Notes under the pieces: model-generated
The model's input: the letters and a program-made list of their open reading frames with translations, nothing else
Told to the model about the DNA's origin: nothing
The model's database searches: none
Translations under genes and position numbers: made by a program
Part shown: positions 1-6,369 of the stretch, one piece after another
Position numbering within the stretch: position 1 is the first letter of the stretch
Layout of the letters: each line of letters begins with the position of its first letter
NCBI GenBank assembly: GCA_030612185.1
Contig: JAUWOI010000263.1
Coordinates: forward strand, 1 to 6,369
Source of the DNA: Anaerolineae bacterium
GTDB taxonomy: Bacteria; Chloroflexota; Anaerolineae; B4-G1
Direction of reading: 5' to 3'
DNA: 6,369 bases

Positions 1-1560
<1,560 letters not shown>

Positions 1561-1625
1561 GCGTGGTGTGGAGAACTTGGAGTTTTCGCGCTGTTCAGTT
1601 GACAAATTATATCGTTACAGAAGTC

Positions 1626-1743
1626 TCTTGGTGATTCTAGCGGCGGGGGTACACCCGGTCCCATCTCGAACCCGGAAGTTAAGCCCGCCAGCGCCGATGG
1701 TACTTGGGGGGCAGCCCCCTGGGAGAGTAGGTCATCGCCAAGG
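1626..1743 (+). rRNA. rrf: 5S ribosomal RNA
   Basis: About 118 nt lying some 65 nt after the 23S end, as in a standard 16S-23S-5S operon. The closing helix pairs CTTGGTGAT (1627-1635) with ATCGCCAAG (1734-1742), nine pairs including one wobble, and may extend two or three pairs outward. Internal hallmarks are the CCCATCTCGAAC loop, the GGAAGTTAAGCCC block and the GCGCCGATGGTA segment, followed by a GC-rich arm with GGGGGG/CCCCC. The exact ends are uncertain by 1-3 nt because the pairing continues outward. No tRNA gene lies between 23S and 5S or between 5S and dnaX. Confidence 0.95.
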
Positions 1744-1745
1744 GA

Positions 1746-1754
1746 TTTTTCTTT
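1746..1754 (+). terminator. Possible rRNA operon terminator T-tract
   Basis: A TTTTTCTTT run begins directly after the extended 5S closing helix. A strong stem followed by a T-tract could act as an intrinsic terminator for the rRNA operon, but no separate hairpin exists here. The stem would have to be 5S itself, so this is only a possibility. If termination is leaky, dnaX could also receive read-through from the rRNA promoter. Confidence 0.3.
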
Positions 1755-1786
1755 GCCAATTTTAGATCGCCCTCACTTGAACTGAC

Positions 1787-1815
1787 TTGCCTTTCTCAGC
1801 CGACGGTGTTAGACT
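1787..1815 (+). promoter_or_regulatory. Candidate sigma-70-type promoter for dnaX operon
   Basis: TTGCCT (1787-1792, four of six matches to TTGACA) and TAGACT (1810-1815, four of six matches to TATAAT) are separated by 17 nt. Transcription would start near 1822, giving a leader of about 20 nt that contains the Shine-Dalgarno sequence. The matches are modest and such pairs occur by chance, so this is a weak call. Its position in the only non-coding gap before dnaX makes it plausible. Confidence 0.35.
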
Positions 1816-1831
1816 ATCAGGCGACTTTGAT

Positions 1832-1838
1832 GAGGAGG
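1832..1838 (+). promoter_or_regulatory. Shine-Dalgarno that fixes the dnaX start
   Basis: GAGGAGG lies 5 nt before the ATG at 1844. It supports the start that gives the typical MAVQALYRKWRP N-terminus. The in-frame TTG at 1787 has no such site and would add 19 unconserved residues that overlap the promoter candidate. Confidence 0.85.
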
Positions 1839-1843
1839 CGGCG

Positions 1844-3532
1844 ATGGCAGTGCAAGCGTTGTATCGGAAGTGGCGACCTCGGACGTTCGACGAAGTGGTG
1901 GGACAGGAGCACATCGTCCGCACGCTGCGTAACGCGCTCACCTCCGAGCGCGTCCACCACGCCTATCTCTTCGCCGGCCCTCGTGGCACAGGTAAGACGA
2001 CCACAGCCCGCTTGCTGGCCAAAGCGGTCAACTGCCTGGCTCCAGAGGATCAGCGCCCCTGTAATGAGTGCACCATCTGCCAAGCGGTCAACGAGAGGCG
2101 GCTGCTCGACCTGATCGAGATTGACGCTGCCTCCAACACCGGTGTAGACGACGTGCGAGAACTGCGGGAGCGGGTCGGCTTCCGGCCCAACGAGGCCCGC
2201 TACAAGGTCTACGTGATTGACGAAGTGCACATGCTCTCTAACGCGGCCTTCAACGCGCTGCTCAAGACGTTGGAGGAGCCCCCACCCCACGCCATCTTCG
2301 TATTGGCAACCACCGAGCCGCACAAGATCCCGGCTACAGTGATTTCGCGCTGCCAACGCCACGATTTCCGTCGCATTCCCATCAGCAAAATAGTCGCCCT
2401 CCTGGAGTGGCTGGCCGAGCAGGAGCACATCCCAGCCAAGCGGGAGGCGTTGACACTTATCGCTCACCAGGCAACCGGCAGTATGCGCGATGCGATAAGC
2501 CTGCTCGATCAATTGGCTTCCTACGACGAAGAGGGGATCACTGTCGCGGAGGTGCGCGCAGCACTGGGGACGGGGAGCAGCGAGACGGTCATCCAGGTGG
2601 CCGATGCGCTGGCCAAGCACAACGTGGCGCAGGGGCTGGGGGCCATCAACACGGCAGTGGACGAGGGGGCCGATCCCCGGCAGTTCGCACGCCAGATAGT
2701 GGAACACCTGCGGGCACTGCTCCTGCTGCGACTAGAATCCGGCGTCGCCCTGACCTACGTCTCGGAAGACTTGCGCCCTCAGTTGAAAGCCCAGGCCACT
2801 GCTTTTTCGTCCCAGGCTTTGGCGCGAGCGGTGCGGCTTTTTAACCAGGCAGCCGCTGAGGCCAAAGGGGGCTGGCAACCTCAGTTACCATTGGAGATGG
2901 CTTTCATCGAAGCCACACTCCTGGTCGAGCCGGAGAGCGGTGCGCCTCATCAGCCGTCGGCTCCGGCCGGTCCTCGTACGTCACCCTCTCCTCGCCGCCC
3001 GCTGTCTCCGCCTGCGCGCCCGTCCAGGCCTGCGCCCGCCCGTTCAGCATCACCTTCACCATCTAAGTTTCCCAGTGAAGTCCGGGACCCGGCATCCGAC
3101 TACGGCACTCTTGTGCCTGGTGATGGTTCATTGACGCCTGAGACGTTGCGGAGCCGATGGGCGGAGATTTTGAACGCCCTCCGCCCGCACAATCTGGCGT
3201 TAGAAGCACTGATACGCTCGTGTGAGCCGATCGCCGTCGAAGGAGACGTCGTCGTGCTGGGGTTTGTCCATAACTTTCACCGCGGCAAGGTGGAGGAGGA
3301 GCACAACAAACAGGTTGTTGAAGACATACTGAGCAGTCTGGTCGGGCAGCGGTACCGTGTACGGTGTGTTCTGGCTCACCAGGAGCGTGCTGTCGCCATG
3401 CCCCCGGATCGCTCGAAGCCGGGGGGCACCGGCGGTAAGGCTGCCTCGTCAACCGAGCAGATCATCGAGGACCCGGTGGTGCGTGCAGCGGTGGAGGACC
3501 TGGGAGCGCAAATCGTGCGACGACACGGATAG
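1844..3532 (+). CDS. dnaX: DNA polymerase III subunit gamma/tau (clamp-loader ATPase)
   Basis: A 562-residue AAA+ ATPase subunit of the replicative clamp loader, which opens the beta sliding clamp and places it on primed DNA. Visible motifs: Walker A GPRGTGKT (45-52); a zinc module with Cys64, 73, 76 and 79 in the canonical CX8CX2CX2C spacing; Walker B VIDEVH (124-129); the LATTEPHKIP sensor-1 region (154-163); the SRC arginine-finger motif (168-170); and sensor-2 GSMRDAISLLDQ (212-223). Residues about 366-410 form a Pro/Ser/Ala/Arg-rich, probably disordered linker. Beyond it a folded C-terminal region (about 430-515) resembles the polymerase-binding part of tau-type proteins. No A-rich slippery run of the E. 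coli or Thermus kind is seen, so a short gamma form by frameshifting is not predicted. It is the first gene of the operon, 99 nt after 5S rRNA. The start is chosen by the strong upstream Shine-Dalgarno and family N-terminus. Confidence 0.97.
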   Translation: MAVQALYRKWRPRTFDEVVGQEHIVRTLRNALTSERVHHAYLFAGPRGTGKTTTARLLAKAVNCLAPEDQRPCNECTICQAVNERRLLDLIEIDAASNTGVDDVRELRERVGFRPNEARYKVYVIDEVHMLSNAAFNALLKTLEEPPPHAIFVLATTEPHKIPATVISRCQRHDFRRIPISKIVALLEWLAEQEHIPAKREALTLIAHQATGSMRDAISLLDQLASYDEEGITVAEVRAALGTGSSETVIQVADALAKHNVAQGLGAINTAVDEGADPRQFARQIVEHLRALLLLRLESGVALTYVSEDLRPQLKAQATAFSSQALARAVRLFNQAAAEAKGGWQPQLPLEMAFIEATLLVEPESGAPHQPSAPAGPRTSPSPRRPLSPPARPSRPAPARSASPSPSKFPSEVRDPASDYGTLVPGDGSLTPETLRSRWAEILNALRPHNLALEALIRSCEPIAVEGDVVVLGFVHNFHRGKVEEEHNKQVVEDILSSLVGQRYRVRCVLAHQERAVAMPPDRSKPGGTGGKAASSTEQIIEDPVVRAAVEDLGAQIVRRHG

Positions 3533-3550
3533 TTCAGGGAGGTTGCATTG

Positions 3551-3901
3551 ATGAGGAAAATCAAACGAAAGAGTGGCCCGTCCGGGTCGCAAAAGGGCAA
3601 GGCTGGGATGCTCCAGCAATTGCAGAGCCTGCAAGAGAATATGCTCAAGGCACAGGAAGAGATCGCCGCGCTGGTCGTCACCGCGACGGTCGGCGGTGGT
3701 GCGGTGACCGCTGCCATCACCGGTGAGAAGCGGTTGCAGTCGCTCACCATCGCGCCCGAGGTCGTGGATCCCGAAGACGTGGAGATGTTGCAGGACCTCA
3801 TCATCGCCGCCGTCAATGAGGGGGTGGAACAAGTAGATCAAGCCGCGGCAGAGCGGATGGCGCCCTTCAGCAGCGGGCTCAGCATCCCCGGCTTGCTCTA
3901 G
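3551..3901 (+). CDS. ybaB: YbaB/EbfC family nucleoid-associated DNA-binding protein
   Basis: A 116-residue protein of the YbaB/EbfC family, small dimeric proteins that bind DNA and associate with the nucleoid. The family core is clear: an N-terminal helix MLQQLQSLQENMLKAQEEIA (20-39), a beta segment with VVTATVGGGAVTAAITGEKRL (about 42-61), the LTIAPEVVDPEDVEMLQDLI stretch (65-84), then AAVNEGVEQV in the C-terminal helix. It sits between dnaX and recR, the usual location. The ATG at 3551 has an AGGGAGG site 8 nt upstream; a TTG just before it (3548) is less likely. This start adds a Lys/Arg-rich leader of 19 residues before the core. The internal ATG at 3608 would remove the leader but has only a poor ribosome site. 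The exact role of this family in DNA repair or chromosome structure is not settled. Confidence 0.93.
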   Translation: MRKIKRKSGPSGSQKGKAGMLQQLQSLQENMLKAQEEIAALVVTATVGGGAVTAAITGEKRLQSLTIAPEVVDPEDVEMLQDLIIAAVNEGVEQVDQAAAERMAPFSSGLSIPGLL

Positions 3902-3908
3902 GTGGGGG
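3900..3908 (+). promoter_or_regulatory. Shine-Dalgarno that fixes the recR start
   Basis: AGGTGGGGG overlaps the last two bases of the ybaB stop codon and lies 5 nt before the ATG at 3914. The alternative GTG at 3902 lies inside this site and so is unlikely to be the start. The overlap points to coupled translation of ybaB and recR. Confidence 0.7.
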
Positions 3909-3913
3909 TAACA

Positions 3914-4513
3914 ATGCAAACGGCTCCTGCTTCGGTGACGCATCTCATTGAAGAACTTGCGGAACTGCCGGGTATTGGCCGCAAGACCGCTGCCCGTCTC
4001 ACTTTTTTCTTGCTGCGTGACCAAGCGGGCCTGGCAGAGCGACTCGCCGGGGCTCTGCGCGAACTCAAGGAGCGCACTCGTTTCTGCTCCATCTGCCACA
4101 ACATCACCGAGAATGATCCCTGTCCCATCTGCGCTGACACAGGACGTGACCACCGCACCATCTGCGTGGTCGAGGAGCCGCTCGACGTGCTGGCGATTGA
4201 GCAGGCCGGGGTATACAAGGGAGTGTACCACGTCTTGCACGGTGTGCTGGCTCCCTCGGAGGGGATGTTCGTCGAGAACCTGCGCATCGGCGAACTGATG
4301 GCCCGCATCCGAAGCAGCGATGTGGACGAAGTGATCCTGGCGACCAACCCCACGAGCGAAGGGGACTGGACGGCCTCCTACCTGCTGACACGGCTGCGCC
4401 CGCTGGGCGTGCGCGTCACCCAGTTAGGCCGGGGATTGCCCGTGGGTGGCGACCTGGAGTACGCCGACGTGGTGACGCTCACACGGGCGTTGGAGGGGCG
4501 GAAGGAAATCTGA
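3914..4513 (+). CDS. recR: Recombination mediator protein RecR
   Basis: A 199-residue protein, the normal RecR length. RecR works with RecO (and RecF) to load RecA onto single-stranded gaps coated by SSB, and forms a ring that can encircle DNA. Domains in order: a helix-hairpin-helix LPGIGRKTAARL (18-29); a four-cysteine zinc finger with Cys58, 61, 70 and 73 (CX2CX8CX2C); a Toprim domain starting at ICVVEEPLDVLAIE (83-96), with HGVLAPSEG (109-117) and ATNPTSEGDWTA (143-154); and the conserved C-terminus GRGLPVGGDLEYAD (172-185) ending in RALEGR. The Toprim segment differs from the common TNPTVEGEATA form, with Ser148, Asp151 and Trp152. It starts 12 nt after ybaB and is the last gene of the operon. 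Confidence 0.97.
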   Translation: MQTAPASVTHLIEELAELPGIGRKTAARLTFFLLRDQAGLAERLAGALRELKERTRFCSICHNITENDPCPICADTGRDHRTICVVEEPLDVLAIEQAGVYKGVYHVLHGVLAPSEGMFVENLRIGELMARIRSSDVDEVILATNPTSEGDWTASYLLTRLRPLGVRVTQLGRGLPVGGDLEYADVVTLTRALEGRKEI

Positions 4514-4536
4514 CTTCCAGGAAGACGCAACGGAGC

Positions 4537-4555
4537 CGGGATGTGCTAGGGCAAT
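4537..4555 (+). repeat. Imperfect direct repeat, left copy
   Basis: CGGGATGTGCTAGGGCAAT matches 4688-4706 at 15 of 19 positions, and all four differences are transitions. It overlaps the start of the left terminal inverted repeat. It may be a diverged repeat module rather than a target-site duplication. Confidence 0.5.
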
Positions 4556-4576
4556 CGCTTTTATTCCACGCGCTCG

Positions 4577-4598
4577 GCCTGGATCGCCAGATCCAGGC
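4577..4598. repeat. Perfect hairpin 1 (9-bp stem, GCCA loop)
   Basis: GCCTGGATC (4577-4585) and GATCCAGGC (4590-4598) are exact reverse complements around a GCCA loop. It lies 63 nt after the recR stop. No T-tract follows on either strand, so it is not a classical intrinsic terminator. It could still slow or protect the 3' ends of both converging transcripts. Confidence 0.85.
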
Positions 4599-4602
4599 TC
4601 CT

Positions 4603-4626
4603 CCGCTGGATTTGGCAATCCAGCGG
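4603..4626. repeat. Perfect hairpin 2 (10-bp stem, TGGC loop), inverted relative of hairpin 1
   Basis: CCGCTGGATT (4603-4612) and AATCCAGCGG (4617-4626) pair exactly around TGGC. Read on the - strand the loop is GCCA and the core matches hairpin 1 at 14 of 16 positions, so the two hairpins form a head-to-head inverted pair, as in REP/BIME-type elements. A short A-run, not a T-run, follows on the + strand; no T-tract directly follows the stem on the - strand. Confidence 0.85.
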
Positions 4627-4687
4627 GAGCAAAAAGGGCTATTGGGTGTCCCCAAGTCGGCCTGACGCTATAAAAGCGATTACCCTG

Positions 4688-4706
4688 CGGGACGTGCCAA
4701 GGCGAT
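4688..4706 (+). repeat. Imperfect direct repeat, right copy
   Basis: CGGGACGTGCCAAGGCGAT is the counterpart of 4537-4555. It begins just outside the right terminal inverted repeat, 22 nt before the end of the - strand gene. Confidence 0.5.
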
Positions 4707-4727
4707 GCGTCCTGTGACAGATCAAAG

Positions 4728-5528
4728 TTAGCGCCCCAGGTAGCGCAGGCTGGACTCCAGGTGCTCGATTTCGTTTATCTCGAGCACGAGGGCAGGCTGA
4801 TTGGGCAGCGCGCGTAGAAGCGGCAGGACGTCCCGCTTGTAGTCAATCACCCCACCACAGAAGTCAAGCGATAGGTGCTCGTCGTAGGAGCCCCGATGGT
4901 TGTTCATGTGGCAATGCACCAGCCGATGGCCGAGCCGCTCAACCCACATCTCCAGGGGCACATAATCGGTGAACAAGCGTACGTGGCCAACGTCGAGGCA
5001 GGCGCCCAGGTTAGGCAGGTTGACCTGATCCAGTACGTCACCGATGATGTCCGGCTCCGGTTCCCACATGTTCTCCAGCGCGATGACCACCCCACGCTTG
5101 GCAGCCTCCTCGGCCATCGGCCCCCAAAACTCTACCTGACCCTTAGTCCAACTGTGGTGATAATCTAGACCACCCACGACAGGGCGGTACACCTGGGGCA
5201 GGAACTGGGTGTGGAAGACGACGTTGCGCGCGCCCAGTTCGGCGGCGATGTCGAGGTTCAACATGAATCGCTCGCGGGTCACCGCCACGATGCGCTGGTC
5301 GGGGCTGGCGGGGGACATGTCGTAGAAAGCGCCGTGGATAGCGAGTTCGCCTTCAAAGTCCCGCAACAGGGCCTTGTGCTGGTCGAGCAACTCGCGCCAG
5401 CCGCTGTCAAGCAGACCTGGGTCGGTGCCGTAGACCTGGATTTCCAACCCTGCGTCATGCGCCAGAGCCAGCTCATAGTGTCGCGTGATGTCCCTATGAT
5501 CATAGGTGCCAAGCAGTACACGCTCCAT
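4728..5528 (-). CDS. TIM-barrel sugar phosphate isomerase/epimerase-like protein
   Basis: A 266-residue protein of the xylose isomerase-like / AP endonuclease 2 superfamily. These (beta/alpha)8 barrels usually bind one or two divalent metals and isomerise or epimerise sugars; a smaller group are endonucleases. Barrel strands with likely metal or substrate residues appear in order: IHGAF (His65), VVFHTQF (His106), IALENM (Glu152), CLDVGH (Asp179, His182), HCHMNNH (His205, 207, 211), YDEH (Asp216, His218) and VLEI (Glu250). The Glu-Asp/His-His-Glu pattern fits the usual metal site. There is no signal peptide or membrane segment, so it is probably cytoplasmic. The ATG at 5526-5528 has AAGGGAG 5 nt upstream. 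It converges with recR and follows the metallophosphoesterase gene by 125 nt, with its own promoter candidate. The substrate cannot be named from sequence; a role as a nuclease is possible but less likely. Confidence 0.85.
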   Translation of the reverse strand: MERVLLGTYDHRDITRHYELALAHDAGLEIQVYGTDPGLLDSGWRELLDQHKALLRDFEGELAIHGAFYDMSPASPDQRIVAVTRERFMLNLDIAAELGARNVVFHTQFLPQVYRPVVGGLDYHHSWTKGQVEFWGPMAEEAAKRGVVIALENMWEPEPDIIGDVLDQVNLPNLGACLDVGHVRLFTDYVPLEMWVERLGHRLVHCHMNNHRGSYDEHLSLDFCGGVIDYKRDVLPLLRALPNQPALVLEINEIEHLESSLRYLGR

Positions 5529-5550
5529 TGTAACTCCCTTCGCCCACCCT

Positions 5551-5589
5551 GTTTGCTAATTGTACACCATCATGGCTTAGTGAGCAAAC
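5551..5589. promoter_or_regulatory. 7-bp dyad bracketing the promoter (possible operator)
   Basis: GTTTGCT (5551-5557) and AGCAAAC (5583-5589) are exact reverse complements with 25 nt between them and arm centres 32 bp apart, close to three helical turns. One arm covers most of the -35 box and the other lies just downstream of the -10 box. Such an arrangement could bind a dimeric regulator. It is inferred from geometry only. Confidence 0.4.
5559..5587 (-). promoter_or_regulatory. Sigma-70-type promoter candidate for the TIM-barrel gene
   Basis: On the - strand, TTGCTC (5587-5582) and TACAAT (5564-5559) are 17 nt apart. The -10 box matches the consensus at five of six positions; the -35 box matches only TTG. 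Transcription would start about 25 nt before the ATG, with AAGGGAG inside the short leader. This suggests the gene can be transcribed apart from the upstream metallophosphoesterase gene. Confidence 0.5.
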
Positions 5590-5653
5590 CGGCTGTGTGG
5601 CTACATAGCTGGATGACAACAGCGAGCAATCAGTGCCTTTCTGGCGCGGCGCT

Positions 5654-6369
5654 TCACTCAAACGTCGTCAGTGGGACGTGAGTGGCACACCGCAGCATTT
5701 CCGCAATCCAGAGGCGGTAGGGTCGCTGGGCCACCAGCAGTCGCGCAATTGTCTTTTCGACGTCGTAGTGGACGAGGCGGAACTCCACGCGCCAGTCCCC
5801 CTCCCACGTGAGTAGCACGTAGCAGGCGGTCCCTTCCTCGCCCTGGGGGTAACCCACGCTGCCTGGGTTGATCAGACGCACACTACCCATGGTGCGATCC
5901 AGTACTTCGTGGGTGTGTCCGCAGAGAATCAGATCGGCCTGAGTGCTGGCGATCATCTCCCGCACATCGTCATCGGGCGTATCAGCCTTAATCACGTCTC
6001 TATCGCTGCGGGGTGAGCCGTGCACCAGCAGAAGTCGCTGGTCACCCACCTCCAACTCCCGCTGGAACGGCAGAGCGCGCAGCCAGGCTTCTGCTCGCTC
6101 GTCCAGTCGCTCCAGCGCCCACAGGCAGAGTGCCCGGTCAGCATGTGCTTCTTCGTCCTGGGGCTCGAAGGCAAACCAGTCGGTGGCGAGCAGGAAGCAG
6201 TCGGTGTTGCCGTAGACGCCAAGGGCATCCCGCTCCAGCAGCAACTCTACCACCTCCCCAGGGTCAGGCCCCAGCAGAACAACGTCGCCCAGGACGAGGA
6301 GCCGGTCGGCGTCGCCACGCCCGTCCAGGTCGGCCAGGACGGCGCACAGAGCATCGCCATTGCCGTGAA
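5654..6369 (-). CDS. Metallophosphoesterase, YfcE/MJ0936-like (N-terminus outside window)
   Basis: A calcineurin-like metallophosphoesterase. 237 residues are visible and only the first few are missing, because the first complete codons read HGNGDAL, the end of the family's DxHGN metal motif. Later motifs in visible numbering: LVLGD (24-28), GNTD (53-56), LLVHGSP (113-119), CGHTH (149-153) and NPGSVG (167-172). Together these give the two-metal active site used to hydrolyse phosphomono- or diesters. The motif usually written GNHD is GNTD here, so the proton-donor His is replaced by Thr, which also varies in the YfcE/MJ0936 branch. It is probably cytoplasmic and soluble. The open frame continues past the right edge; the GTG at 6253 is internal, since conserved motifs lie upstream of it. 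Natural substrate unknown. Confidence 0.92.
   Translation of the reverse strand, partial: HGNGDALCAVLADLDGRGDADRLLVLGDVVLLGPDPGEVVELLLERDALGVYGNTDCFLLATDWFAFEPQDEEAHADRALCLWALERLDERAEAWLRALPFQRELEVGDQRLLLVHGSPRSDRDVIKADTPDDDVREMIASTQADLILCGHTHEVLDRTMGSVRLINPGSVGYPQGEEGTACYVLLTWEGDWRVEFRLVHYDVEKTIARLLVAQRPYRLWIAEMLRCATHVPLTTFE

Larger units (their letters stand above)
4548..4686. mobile_element. MITE-like element: 17-bp inverted repeats around paired hairpins
   Basis: The left end AGGGCAATCGCTTTTAT (4548-4564) and the reverse complement of the right end (4670-4686) match at 16 of 17 positions. Between them lie two strong hairpins and a smaller one (TTGGG/CCCAA, 4642-4655), and no reading frame. 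The total length is 139 bp. The compact non-coding structure with terminal inverted repeats resembles a miniature inverted-repeat element or a composite REP-type repeat. No perfect target-site duplication borders the inverted repeats. Whether it moves is unknown. It fills the gap between the convergent recR operon and the - strand gene. Confidence 0.55.

Noticed and set aside
1599..1604. Perfect TTGACA -35 box between 23S and 5S
   Set aside because: No -10 box lies at the proper distance; it sits inside the rRNA spacer where chance matches are expected.
1787..1843. Upstream TTG start for dnaX adding 19 residues
   Set aside because: No Shine-Dalgarno sequence, unconserved residues, and the ATG at 1844 has an excellent site and the family N-terminus.
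1817..2707. Long 296-codon open frame antisense to dnaX
   Set aside because: It mirrors the dnaX coding frame, shows no family motifs, and dnaX has full-length conserved motifs on the other strand.
2803..2842. Two T5 runs in dnaX as possible frameshift sites
   Set aside because: They are short, lack the A-rich slippery heptamer form, and occur before the conserved tail without a recognisable stimulator or a nearby stop that would yield a gamma form.
3449..4240. 263-codon antisense open frame across ybaB and recR
   Set aside because: It spans two clear genes and their junctions on the opposite strand and shows no recognisable protein features.
5655..5684. Hairpin CACTC..ACGTC / GACGTGAGTG at the end of the metallophosphoesterase gene as terminator
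   Set aside because: The stem has a 2-nt bulge, overlaps the coding end, and no T-tract follows on the - strand.

Overview
The window holds housekeeping DNA from a bacterium with moderately high GC content. On the + strand it runs from the 3' half of a 23S rRNA gene, through a 5S rRNA gene, into a three-gene replication/repair operon (dnaX, a YbaB/EbfC nucleoid protein gene, recR). A repeat-filled convergent intergenic region follows. The - strand then carries two genes: a TIM-barrel sugar isomerase/epimerase-like protein, and a metallophosphoesterase cut by the right edge. The DnaX and RecR sequences and the 23S-5S-dnaX-ybaB-recR order look most like Chloroflexota (Anaerolineae-like). This is an impression from protein character; no search was run.

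Region by region. 1 to about 1560 is 23S rRNA, from roughly E. coli position 1340 to the 3' end, including helix 69, the peptidyl-transferase centre and the sarcin-ricin loop. About 1626-1743 is 5S rRNA. 1745-1843 is a short spacer with a weak promoter candidate and a strong ribosome binding site. 1844-3532 is dnaX (DNA polymerase III clamp-loader subunit), 3551-3901 is ybaB/ebfC, and 3914-4513 is recR. The three genes are 18 and 12 nt apart, each with its own Shine-Dalgarno sequence, as expected for one transcript. 4514-4727 has no gene but holds a compact nested repeat structure. It consists of 17-bp terminal inverted repeats enclosing two perfect hairpins that are inverted copies of one motif, plus an imperfect direct repeat at the outer edges. 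4728-5528 (-) is the TIM-barrel enzyme. 5529-5653 holds its promoter with a flanking dyad. 5654-6369 (-) is the metallophosphoesterase.

How the genes work together. DnaX loads the sliding clamp, RecR acts in RecFOR-type loading of RecA at gaps, and YbaB/EbfC is a DNA-binding protein almost always encoded between them. The two - strand genes are a separate unit, and their substrates cannot be named from sequence.

No new gene system is evident. The observations most worth a second look are: (i) the MITE- or REP-like element at 4537-4706; (ii) a step in base composition inside the 23S gene, with mismatches in both long-range helices I could test across it, which suggests a mosaic or chimeric rRNA; and (iii) a perfect 7-bp dyad bracketing the promoter of the TIM-barrel gene.
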